Of a stretch of DNA of 64,000 nt, positions 10,276 to 21,249 are shown piece by piece; the stretch's first letter is position 1; each line of letters begins with the position of its first letter. Under the pieces are notes generated by a model, which saw nothing but the letters and a program-made list of their open reading frames with translations, did no database searches and was not told the origin of the DNA. The translations under genes and the position numbers were made by a program. This DNA comes from Gnetum montanum (lineage: Eukaryota; Streptophyta; Gnetopsida; Gnetales; Gnetaceae), in NCBI GenBank assembly GCA_015680685.1, contig MNCI01004656.1, positions 380,718 through 444,717 of the forward strand. Reading direction: 5' to 3'.

Positions 10276-13134
10276 ATGGCACCAAAACGCAAACACACAT
10301 AGGAAGGAGGACTATCTCAACCAAGGGAGAAACAACCAAGAATGGGAAGGGGCCAAGAATAGGCCTAGGAAGAATCAGTTACAACCCATGCCACGAGACC
10401 TCTTACGAAAGAGGCTAAAGTGGAGCCTACTTCTCAGATTCTAAAACAAGTGGCAACAATAGAACATTCCCACTGGGATGAGGCACTAGCTCAATAGGTA
10501 AACCTTGAGGTGACCTTGATGGAGGCCTGCCAAACTCAAATTAGATCAAGGGAGGTGTAGAAAATGGTGCTGTAGGAGTTGAACTTTGGCTCTTTCTTGG
10601 AGCAAGCAACTAAGGAGGTATATGACCAATTGAAGACCTCTCCCATGTGGTTAGTTATCACTTCCAGCGGGGAGTGGTATATGGGAGATATGTTCTTATT
10701 TTGGAATAATAGGTAGTAGGTTGGTTCAACAATTGAAGTTAAGGATATTTTAGTATCCTACTTAGTGCAGGCCATTGTAGAGGCACTTAGATTACCTAAA
10801 ACTAGGGTGAATCTCATCAAGATTTTGAGTTAGGTAGACCCTAACATAAAAAAGAAATGGATTCAGTGATGCTATGGTGTCAACCCCAAGGGTTACTACA
10901 TGCTCACACCAACAAAAATAATTCACTAGAAAATTATGGCCTTTCACTTAAATCCCATGGTGAGGCCAAGAAAGATCACTATCTTTTCTACCTATGCATG
11001 TGCCACTTTGAGTGGGAGATTCGCAGTCAACCTTCCAAAGATAATCTATCTAGAGATAGAGAAGCAGTTTAAGAAGAATGAATGTGGAAGGAAGACACTC
11101 CCCTTCCCATGCCTCATTAGAAAACTATGTTGAAGGTGAGGAATAGTCTGCTACACTAATGATACTATCTAATGTGCTCTAACTGATAATTGGGTAGAGA
11201 TGATGAAGGACCAAATGCCAGCAACAATAATCTAAGAAGAGGAGTAGTAGCCACCAGCTCCACTTACCACTTAGAAAATTATGTTGGATGTTGTTGCAAC
11301 ATCCCAATGGTTGCATGAATACTAAGAATGGCTCTTTAGTGATCAAGAGTAATAAGTAGGCATGAGTGGTGGAGATCCATTTGTGTACTGGTCAAAAATG
11401 AGTCACTTGAACGAGGTGGCCTAACTAGTCATCCTAATGGGAGGAGGTGGACCCATTTTTTCTACTCAATGAATGTAGTTGTCTATGAGATTGAATCCTA
11501 GTGCTAGAGAGGTAATGGTGTCTCTCTTAGAATAACAACAACTCCCAAATATTTTTGAGAACACCACGACCTTATTAATGTGCTTAGAGAAGGGTGAGGG
11601 GGCAACGATATTAGTGATGTAGCACCAAGGGCAAGAAATAGCAGTAGAGGTGGTTTCTGATAGAATTTCCAAAATACTTAATGCATTTGTAGTGTTTGTA
11701 CTAGACATGTCTACATTTAAAAGATGTATAGATGTCTACAGGGACCATAAGCAATAGATTAAGTGCATCATAACATGAACAACTACTGGACCAACTTGTA
11801 GGAATTAGGCAACTACTTATGGATGTTCTTGATCTTCTAGATAGTATAACTACAACCTAGTTGGAGCTACCAGAGGCAAGGGAAAAAATTATTATATTAG
11901 AGGGGCAACTTGAAATAAATAATGAGCTAAATGAAAACTTGGTTGTGGAGGTTGTTGAATTAAGAGTCTAGATTACCAACCTTGCATTTCTCAATCTAGC
12001 ATTAACAAGAGATGAAGCTTTTGAAAAATTTCATACCAAGTTGAAAGAGGTTGAGAATGCGATGAAGATGACAATATTCTATCGATCCTTAGTAGAGGCC
12101 ACTTAGCATAAAATTTAAAAGGCCTTAGATCTGACCTACTAGGAGAATGTGTAATTGACCATAGAAAATCATCACCCATGAAATGTTTATGCACATAAAC
12201 AAAAATTGACTAATTTTATCGATCAACAGCAAGAGCAACTAGCTAGAGAAAACACAGAGTTAAAGAGATTGATAGTTGAGAACAGAAACCTCTCCATGGA
12301 GTAGGTTTGTAACCTTCACCAAAATACTATAATAGATGTAGTCACCTAAAAATTAGAGGCTCTCAAGTCAAGTATCACTGTAGAGACTAGGTTAGCCTAC
12401 AGAAGGAAGTAAATGAAAAACACATGCAAATGATGAAGAAAAAAGTGAACAAGACCCTCTAGCAACTCCAATAAGAACTTGAATTATGGTAGCCCATCAT
12501 TGATGGGATTGATTAGTACAATAAAGTAGAAGTTCACCTAAAGGAGTTGTAGATAGAGGAAATGACTAAATATATGAAGCTTGGCAATTTCTAGTATGCA
12601 AACCTAGCCATGTTGACTATTGGATGGTTGTGATCAGAATTGGAAAAGCAAATGGCTAGTTCATACTTGTTGTACAAGGTTGAGTTCAAGCATCACAAGG
12701 ACACCACACAAAATCTTGTGATGGCAAACACTAAACTCAAGGTTATCAAGGGCAAATACATTAATCAAAGATCTACTATCAAGAGCCTGGTCAAAAGAAT
12801 GAATGACTACTAGGATCTATAGAACATAGTAAAGGCATTCAATGTCAAATCTAAACAATTTGCTGCGTCATCTATCAACATCAAGGAGATGTTCCTAGTA
12901 ATGCCCTATCCATGGGACATCACCATTCTAGCCCACATTGGTAATGTTTTGTGGATTTTGAATGATCCCCAAAGCAAGAAGGAGAAGATGAAGGCCTTAT
13001 TGGATGCCTTTCACTTTCCACTAGAGGTAGCAACTATAGTAGGATAGCCATAGTGACCTTAGTCACTGTGCATGTCCAAAGCTAGCGAAGGTCCTTCAAA
13101 ATCTTAGGAGCCTCCACCACGTGGGATTGTTTGA
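10276..13134 (+). pseudogene. E3 ORF3: accessory protein with globular N terminus and long coiled coil (decayed)
   Basis: The start ATG (10276) opens with MAPKRKHT, basic and Pro/Gln-rich, as in E2 (MAPNRR) and E1 (MALKR). An N-terminal domain follows, with blocks FGSFLEQA (about 10590), SSGEWYMGDMFLFWNN (about 10660), LNPMVRPRKITIFSTYACAT (about 10950) and LPFPCLIRKLC (about 11100). From about 11800 to 12800 there are long heptad-like, Glu/Leu/Lys-rich helices. The conserved C-terminal block (about 12890-13030) reads VMPYPWD then SKKEKMKALLDAF, followed by a Pro-rich tail. Stops are mainly TAG. The PCLI-type block recalls the plant 'putative plant transposon protein' domain (Pfam PF20167), recalled and not searched. 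It occupies the position of the env-like ORF in Athila, but no signal peptide or membrane segment is visible. Function is unknown. Confidence 0.7.
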
Positions 13135-13354
13135 TCTTCTTAACCACCTTCATCCAATTAGAGGAGATGCTTTCAAGTTTGAGCAGTTATGTCATGGTGT
13201 TCAATTTTGTGCCATGAACACCAAAAATTTTTGTTATGATGTCAATTTGTACACTGGGTACTCAATTTTGTTATGTGAGTTTGGTATGTCAAGATTTAGT
13301 CAATAATCCCATACCTTTTCAATTTTCTAAAGAAACTTGAGGATGAGTTTTCAT

Positions 13355-13369
13355 TTGGTCATGGGGATA
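13355..13369 (+). promoter_or_regulatory. E3 polypurine tract
   Basis: GGTCATGGGGATA directly precedes the TG of the 3' LTR. It is the site expected to prime plus-strand synthesis. Confidence 0.75.
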
Positions 13370-14279
13370 TGATGAAGCATCAAAGTGTTGGGTCAATGAG
13401 CCCTTGTTGATGTGGCCTTGTCGATAAGTCCTTGTTGACATGGTGTTGCCCCATTGATTGGGCCATGTCGATGTAGCTTTTGTTGTGTTTATAAGGCCCT
13501 ATCAATGCAACTCCATAATAAAGTATATAAATATGCGCTCACTAGTCATGTTTAGTGAATGTCTTATCATATTTGTAGCAAAGCTATTGCAGTTTTGTCA
13601 TTTGAGAGTTAGAATATTTTTCTGAGTGCCTATAGAAGGAGTTAGAAAGTGTATGGATCTTTATTTGAGCACTAATGTGCTTGACCACACTAGTGTGAAT
13701 GGTAATAAAGATGAGCTTTTTGATCAAACTTTGTAGCACTTGGAATAGATTAATGATTTATTTATGCATTTATTGTTTTTATTAGTTATGCAATTAATTA
13801 AGATAAACTAGACTTTAATTAATTAATTAATTAAGCTAAGTAGATTAAACACATAAGTACGACCACTTCAAGCATAACATACAACACTTGGTAATTCCAG
13901 TAGTGTAGAATGCTTGGTAACCCAACAGTGTTGTATGTGTTCAAGATGTGTATAGAAAGTGGGACCAGATGCTTATGTTAGGATAGTTAGTTATTAATTA
14001 GCAATTAGATTAGTTAAATTGGTTCATCAATTGAGTTTCAACTTGTTATTAATCATAGATAAATAAAATATAAAATAATAAAAATCATGTGCCCCAATTA
14101 CACTTAACCATATAATTAAGCTTCACAAGTGTAGTTGGGAAGACTACAATCATCATGATTAGATTTCACCTCCTAAAACTAGTGTACTAAGGAACTGAAG
14201 ATCTAGGAAATTTGACCATATTTCATGTGAATGCTTGTAATTCATATGGTTAGATGTAGGGTATACTCGCCACTCATCA
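13370..14279 (+). repeat. E3 3' LTR (910 bp)
   Basis: It begins TGATGAAGCATC and ends CACTCATCA. U3 holds repeated GTTGATGTGG, GTCGATAAG and GTCGATGTAG blocks and a TATA-like TATATAAATATG near 13526. Conserved inner blocks shared with the other LTRs include AATAAAGATGAGC, TTGGTAATTCCAG and the CCACTCATCA end. Confidence 0.85.
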
Positions 14280-14312
14280 ACTAAGGATACACAAAGTAAG
14301 AATATTCCTACC
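14280..14312. other. Flank between E3 and E2; left target duplication
   Basis: Thirty-three bases separate E3 from E2. The last five, CTACC (14308-14312), are repeated exactly at 24661-24665 after E2. Confidence 0.85.
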
Positions 14313-15205
14313 TGATGAGCAATGGAGTAGTCCAACACCCAATCATATGAGATACGAGTGTTCATGTATAGCTTAGTTGAATTCCATAGACAAGGTAATA
14401 TGATTATGCTAGTAATTGGTTTGAGTTCATGATCGTTGTATTTCCACATGGGCTAGGAAAATCAATGTGTATGGTTAGCTCACAATGACGTGTATCATAA
14501 CTTATGTTGCTTTGGCCATTTTACTCCTAGTAAACATGAGGTAAATGAAAGTTGCTTCTAAGTCTAAGTAAATAAGAAATGAATCTAGTCTAGCCTAGGT
14601 AATGGACATTCATTCCTTACTCTCTACACATGTCTTGGACTTATGTAATTGTTACTGAGATTACCAAGTATCTCACTACTACATGAACCAAGTAATAATA
14701 CTATTGGGTTATCAAATGATCACACTTTATATTCAAAATTAGTTGTATCCATTTTTCTTAACAACAATAAAAGTAAAGTTCATGGGAAAGTAAAAAGTAA
14801 CTAAGAAAATAGTAATCAATAGACTAAGTGAAAATAGTAAACATTATGCTATGTAAACAATAAAAATTAAGTGGATGATAAAATGGTAAAAAGTAATCTT
14901 GATCTTTGTTGTTCACAATTGTGTACAAGTACAAGATACTTGAATAAAGACTTTATATAGTCACTTCACACCACATTGCATGCATACACTGCTAAGTGAT
15001 AAGTACTAAAATCAAGAAAAAAAACTAACAAACTTTTGCTAAGGTGGAATGAAAATTGTTGTTTAGACCGTAGGCCTAAGTGTCATATTTATAGGTTTGC
15101 ATGTGTTTGCAAAGTTAAATATCTAACATAATAGCTTGTTTCCTAATATTGGTGATCTGATATCAAATTCTCGATATCGTAGCCTTCCAAAAATGTGATT
15201 TATCA
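14313..15205 (-). repeat. E2 3' LTR (893 bp)
   Basis: On the minus strand it begins TGATAAATCAC after the polypurine tract and ends GCTCATCA. U3 carries GATATC/CGATATCG repeats (15155-15180) where most other LTRs here carry ATCGATG repeats. It pairs with 23767-24660. Confidence 0.9.
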
Positions 15206-15221
15206 TACCCCCACAACTAAC
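15206..15221 (-). promoter_or_regulatory. E2 polypurine tract
   Basis: On the minus strand it reads TTAGTTGTGGGGGTA immediately before the 3' LTR. Confidence 0.8.
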
Positions 15222-15424
15222 TAAAAACTTATCTTTGAGTTAAAAAACAATGAGAATGAAATTCCTTACAAAATTGGAAGGTAGATTTACATGAAACTGA
15301 CTACTATGTACATGACTCTTAATTGCCACAATAATGTTTACAAAATGGCACAAGATATGACATGACACTAACAAAAAAATAAAAATTTAATGAAGCTTGA
15401 TGTAGCCTTATGTAGTTCTTGGTT

Positions 15425-18112
15425 GTTGTGGTTCCTTCATTAGTTGCTTTCCCTTGTTGTCAGGCTTCTAAAATTTGTGTCAATTCATGAGTGCTTGAAG
15501 TTTTTCCTCTTTCATTCTTGGGCCTTGTGTTGTCCATGCTTGTTGTATAATATGTGATGAAGTAGGTACATTCCATGGGCATGTAGCTATAGAAAAATCA
15601 AATTTGACTTGACATACCAAGTTGCCAATTGCCTCTTTTCCTCTTCAAATGCTCTAGCCTTTTCTTGTAGTTCATGATAATCAGTTAATCTTCTAGCCAG
15701 GTTTGCTACTACATCTTTTTTCCCTTAGTAGCAAGCCTTCACTACTTCTAGTTCAATGTTTTCCACTTAGAGTTTTTGAAAAGAATCTTTTTGATTTGCA
15801 AACTCTTTTTCATATAGAGCATATGTGACTACTACTTGTTGTTCTAATTCATTCTTAGGCCTGCCTGCTGTCAACATGGCTAAGTTAGCATAACAAAGGT
15901 TAGCTAATCCCATGTACTTTCTTAGGTCTTTCATCTATAGGTCTTTATTTTTCTACTTTCACTTGGTGGACAAGGGCATAACTATTTAGAATGGGTTGCT
16001 AGTTAGGATTTTGTGCTAAAATGGTGTTGATTCTGGGTTTGGCCATTTGGATCTTCTTCTTGTTGATTTGCTTATATGTGCCCACATGATCTTGGAAGTT
16101 TTTATTAAGCCCCTTGTGTTTCTTTGCCTTATTTTGCCACATGCTTATCTTAATAATTAAATTTTGTTAGAGGGTTTGTACCTCCTCTATTGAGAGGGTT
16201 CTATTTTCTCTTATGAGGTGACTCATGTCCTGGTTAACCCTCACCAGTTATTTCCTTAACTGGTGGATGCTCTCTTCTAAAAATGTTTTTTTGCTTTTTG
16301 ATAGTGGTCAACCTCATGTTATCAGCAATAAGTTATTTATTTTCCTCATGTACTATGATAAGTGCCTTGACATGTGCATATGATTTTTCTTTAACTATGG
16401 AGGCATTCCATACTGCTTTCTCCTTCTCTATTGCCCATCTATTTATTTTTCTCAATCATGCTATTCATCTACTTAGTTATGAATTGTTCTATCTAGTCAG
16501 GTGCAATAAATTGTGTGGGATCTCTTCATTCAACTCGAAGGGCTACAAGCTTTTGTTGTAATTTTAGAATTTCATTTTCTACATGCTTTGCCCTTGTCTC
16601 TGCCATGACTAATTTTTCTTTGGTAGTGATGAGCTTAGATTTTACTATAGTGACATGATTGGGGATGTTGAAGAGTGTTCTCATGACTTGCCCAATCTAT
16701 AGTAATCTATCAAGCGCATCCTCATGGTCAAAAGGAGTGATCAATGTCCTAGCTAACATTTGAGCATCTCTAGCTCTAGTTAGATCTACCAATCGTACAA
16801 TAGGTATGTTGAAAACTTCTTTAATGTGATTAGTAATCACCTCTACTTCTCCCACTACATCTTGGTATTGCATTACTACTACTATGGCTTCTTCTCTATT
16901 CTCAAGCACCACTTGGAATGATAAATCATTCCCAAATAACTATTGTGACCATTGATTCCCTCCTCCTAACTATAGTGAGATTTGTCCACTTGTTGAATCT
17001 ATTGAAATTGTGGGCTACATGGCACTATTAACAACTCTATAAAGGTTTTCCCCCTCCCTTATTCCCCAGCTAATGATTTCTATAATCTATTGTAGATGAT
17101 TCATCGATGGTCTATAATTTTGTGGTGGCAATGGTAGAACTTGTTGTTGTTGTTGTTGTTATTGTTGCTTTTATTCTTATTCTTTATCATGATCCTTTCT
17201 AGATGGTGATGGTTTGAGAAACTCAGCATATGAAGCATTTTGGGCTTTCTTGGGAATGTCATTGGTGTATTCCAAGATCTTGGCTTACTTGCACAACTTT
17301 ATGATAAGGTAGGAAAATGGAAGTATTAGCTTTATTGTCTTCCTTTCTTCTAACTGCCTTTGAATTTCCATAAAATAGAGTTGTGCGAGGTTTCCATTGT
17401 ATTTTTCCATTAGGATCACAATTCCTCTAGTTGCATAAGTGGATAGTTGATTGAGTCTTTTTGTTGGGAATAGGTGATAGGTGCCAAATTTGAAGTAGTT
17501 TCTTTCTTCCAAAGTTAGCTCATTATAGCCCTTATCTTCTTTACCATCAGTCCATTTTAGCCATAGTTTTCTAGTTTTAGGATTAGATCAGGTGGACAAA
17601 TGTGCTAACCTTTTCCCTTTGCTGGGTATATTCAGAGCTTCTATAATTGCCTTGATTGAGAATGAAATTGAAATTCTTGCAATGTTAATTGTGGCACCCT
17701 CATCCTTGTTGTGCCAAAACTGATAGGTTTTCGTAAGGTACCATTAACCACTATAGGATTGGATAGGTCATAATGGTGATGCCTTAAGTTGTATCTAAAC
17801 TGCTTTTGACATAAATTCCATGAACAGGCCGAAGTTCATTTCCATAATGACTATGGTCAGGATGGATCTTTCTTGAATAGCTTGGAGGTAGTTTTGTGAT
17901 AATTTGAGGCATTGTGCTTGCACTAGTGGTTCCTTTACCTCTCCTTGGGCTAATTTTCATATAGCAGGAGTATCTTGATGAATGATAAATGATTGGGCTT
18001 CTTTCTCCTCAGTTTTTGGTCCTTGTCCTCCTATTCCACCTCTACCTTGGCCTCTTGGTTGTTTTCTTGCACCTTGTAAGGGTCCTCCTTATGCTCTCCT
18101 GTTTGGAGCCAT
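15425..18112 (-). pseudogene. E2 ORF3: globular domain plus coiled coil (decayed)
   Basis: It starts at an ATG (18112-18110) with MAPNRRA, then Gln/Gly/Arg-rich sequence. The N-terminal domain shows FGLFMEFMSKAV, then KTYQFWHNKDEG (about 17710) and a 75-codon open piece, 17285-17512, ending LPFSYLIIKLCK, the counterpart of LPFPCLIRKLC in E3. The segment at 16697-16912 (71 codons) matches the GEGEIVLVM..VAVDVV region of E6. Long Glu/Lys/Leu-rich helices follow (about 16600-15700), and near 15590 the C-terminal block reads TCPWNVPTS then KEEKLQAL. A glutamine-rich insertion is encoded at 17138-17167. Same unknown function as the other ORF3 copies. Confidence 0.7.
17138..17167 (-). repeat. Trinucleotide (CAA)n run in E2 ORF3
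   Basis: A GTT/ATT repeat on the plus strand encodes a short polyglutamine/asparagine run on the minus strand. It is not seen in the other ORF3 copies. Confidence 0.8.
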
Positions 18113-20235
18113 CTATAATCATTAAGGAATTAGGAATCATTAGATGGAATTTTCTAATTTTTATAACTTCCTTTCTTTCTCATGCTTTTAGTTAGATTAA
18201 GTTCTTAGTTTTTAGGATTGTAGAGTTAGACAATTTTTGCAAAAATTTATTCCATAGGTGTTATTTTCTTTGTGGCTCCTCATAGTTCTCTATTTGGCTC
18301 TTATTTATGGCTCATTATGATTGGTTATGGTTCTTTAAGAGTATTATTTGAGTGTTCTGACTTTTTCGTGATTAATTCTTATTAACAATTTTCAAATCTC
18401 ACTTCATCCTTAGCCTTAAAGTACTTTATGGGTGTTAGACGTTTTTGAAAAATTGGCTTAGACTTTCCTCATTAGCACCCCCCACAACTAACATGAGCAC
18501 TCCATGATGAAATAAGTTCAAAAAGCATGAAAACCAGAGTGATGATGATCAAGGTATGGCTTGGGAAATCTAGGAGGTTAGAGCTTAGATTAGAGAAGAA
18601 ATTTCCAAAAATCTCCCTTGTGTGCAAATGAAAATGATGGAAAATTTGGCTAAGTCCCCACATATTTATACTTTTTGGCAAACTCGATATTGGGGACTTG
18701 ACATCAAGGATCCAATATTGGTGTAGAATTAATATTGAAGCCCAAAACTTTGTAATTTTCATAAGATTTGGATGGGAAATTTGATTGTTTTGGATTCCTA
18801 GAAGGTTTTAAGGTTGCTCAAAGGGTTTGGATGATGGATATATGCATATTTTTATGAAATTTTTGTTGCTAGAAGTTCATAGAGAAGGAATCTTAGCTAC
18901 GAAAGTTCATAAGATGGATTAAGAAGGGTAATGGATTCATGTAGTAAGAATGGATAGTTTAAATGTTATGGGAAGTGTTTATTGATGCTTGAAGATTGAA
19001 GATGATGTGGAATCACTTAGCAGGTATAAGGTACAATAGTTATACAAGTGAGTCCTCCTCAAAGAAGGCTCCAACCCTTAATGCCCTTGTATAACCATGT
19101 CTAAAAGTGTCCTTAGGCACTTAAGGAGTTGAATGTAACACATACCTATTTAGTAAAACACACATGTTAGTACGACTAGATTGAGAAAATAATGTTATGT
19201 TACTGAAAACCACAAGTTATAACTATTCAACCAGTGGGATGAGATGGACTTAGAAGGGGTTTTTGAAATTAGGATGTGAGGCATCTTACCATAGGAATAA
19301 TAAATTCTTGGGTTTTATTAGTGGTTAAAGTAATCACTAGCCTTTCTATTCAAGATTCAAACCAAGTCTAGACCACCGTCTAGTGACATCGCATTATTTC
19401 ATCTCTTGGAGTTACAACTATAAGACTATCAATGTTTCAAGGAGTATCATCACTTGGTGTATTGTCAAAAAAAGGAGTTTATTTATGGTACTTTGTTTAT
19501 TGTTTTTTAGATTTTTGAGAAGTCATCTACCTTCAAGCATGGGTAACATGTCTTTCTATTGGGACCTCCAGAAATTTATTTTGTGCTCTTTTATTTTTAT
19601 TTGTGTCAACCTTTCAAGGTAGCACTTATTTTACTCTTACTTACATTAGATGTACAAGGATATAGTACAATCTTAACAACATGATAGAACTCACTACAAT
19701 AATCTAAAAGAATCCATAAATCCCGTTGATGTCACACCCTTTTCATTCCCACTTGGTTCTTCACTTTTCGGTCTAGGCACAATGATCACAAGTTTATTCT
19801 TAGTTGTATGATGGAAAAGAATATCATTATGGCCATCGTAAGAACTTCTTATAATGGAATGGATGGATGGATGATTTGGGCTCACTGTGCAAATAATCAG
19901 TCCCTTATGACTTAATAGCATGGAGAAATATTCACTTTATTGGATTGCATGTTACCTTTATTTATAATATGTCTTATTTGTAATCAAAATTATTTACAAA
20001 GGGTTTCAAAACAAAGTATGAGAGAAATGTGAAAAAGTATAAAGAATGAAAAAAATGTTAAAGAATATAAAAAATTTAAGAAATGAAAAGTAGCAAAGAA
20101 TGAGAAAAGATTAAAGAATGTAAAAAGGTATATCAAAAAATTAGAAATTTAAAAGTATTGTACAACAAAAAATAGTAAAGCACTATTTAATTTTGGACTT
20201 AAGATAGGGCATCCTCCCCACGACTGAACTCATGG
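18113..20235 (-). other. E2 untranslated spacer between protease remnant and ORF3
   Basis: On the minus strand it opens with TCAGTCGTGGGGAGGAT (about 20229-20213) and has a second purine motif, GTTAGTTGTGGGGGGTGCT (18492-18474), upstream of ORF3, the same two landmarks as in E3, E4 and E6. AT-rich low-complexity sequence lies at 20000-20170. No credible coding frame is seen. Confidence 0.6.
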
Positions 20236-20536
20236 AAAAGTGTTCAAAAAATCCTCCCTATATCTCCTAGATCATACAATCTAAGTAGTTTACTTACCAT
20301 GTTTATTGATTTAACTTTTGTATTATTATCCTAGGTAATTTTAATGGTAATGGAATCTTAATCGTTTGAGTTCTTATTTTCTTTTTCCATTTGTGTATGA
20401 TTAAGATTTAATAGTTTCATTTTTGGGTCCTTAGTTGGAGTCATTTTCCTAAATGGAAGTTAATAAGTGGATTAGGTTGTTCCATGTATTTTTTGGATAA
20501 TTTTTGGTTCTCAATTAGTGGCCATGGGGTGTCTTT
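20236..20536 (-). other. E2 join where RT-RNaseH-integrase is missing
   Basis: It lies between the end of the protease frame and the start of the spacer. None of the polymerase motifs found in E6 is present on either strand, and the sequence itself was not recognised. Confidence 0.55.
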
Positions 20537-21130
20537 TTATTTTGTGGATGCTACTCTCTCTTGTGTGCACACTTGTTCTTCACACTTGTTGTGGACTAGT
20601 GTGATGATGATGTTAACATTTTGAAGTGTTAGTCCATAACTGTACCCTTTTCTTTTATTAGTAATGCATGGAATTTGTTGCATGTGTATGGATCTATGCT
20701 TGTCCTCCTTAGAGATCTCAATACATAGATCACTCATAATTAGCTTAGCATTAATTGTGATAATTAGAAATTCCTTGTTAGTATCTTTCACATATATTAT
20801 TAGAAAGTCTGCCAAATAAGACCACCCATTGATAGTGGTCACTATGTTATCTATTTGTTCCAAAGGAATGACAAAAAATTGATCTACAAGCTCCAACATG
20901 ATGTGGCATTATTTCAATGGTGGTAAGTTCCATGCTTGATATGTTTTTTAAGAGATCAAATTTAGCCTAGAACATGAGTCTAATAGAGCTTTGCATGGTA
21001 TATTTCCAACTACTAGTAGATAAATCAAAGGAACTTTTGGATCAATTCTCTTTTTAGGGAGTGTTCCTACCTTTATTCAATCTATAATGATTTCAGTAAG
21101 CATGATAGTTTACATGTTTGAACTGGATGA
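20537..21130 (-). pseudogene. E2 aspartic protease region (decayed)
   Basis: The open piece 20537-20899 (120 codons) carries VDQFFVIPLEQIDNIVTTI, then GWSYLADFLII and LCIEISKED. It matches E6 protease (ITVPLGLVEDIVTTV, GWSYPTNFLVI, LSLEISKEN, at 49450-49650). This is the C-terminal half of a retroviral-type protease. The Asp-containing active site lies in the damaged part upstream. Confidence 0.65.
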
Positions 21131-21249
21131 TGATAAAATCTTGTGGGTAGTAAGGGAACTTTTGGTAGGGGAAGTTGATCTTGTTGAAGCACTAATTCTA
21201 CCAATCTTTTTAGAACTTGTTTTAAACAAAGGATGTTTCTTCATTTAGC

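Larger units (their letters stand above)
7836..14279 (+). mobile_element. E3: 5'-truncated Athila-like Ty3 element
   Basis: This is the right half of an Athila-like element: integrase C terminus, untranslated spacer, ORF3, polypurine tract and 3' LTR. The 5' LTR, gag, protease and reverse transcriptase are missing, so no target duplication can be scored. E2 is inserted only 33 bp beyond the 3' LTR. Confidence 0.85.

Noticed and set aside
16283-16561. A 92-codon plus-strand frame
   Set aside because: It is antisense to the coiled-coil region of E2 ORF3; its hydrophobic look comes from reading Glu/Lys-rich codons in reverse.
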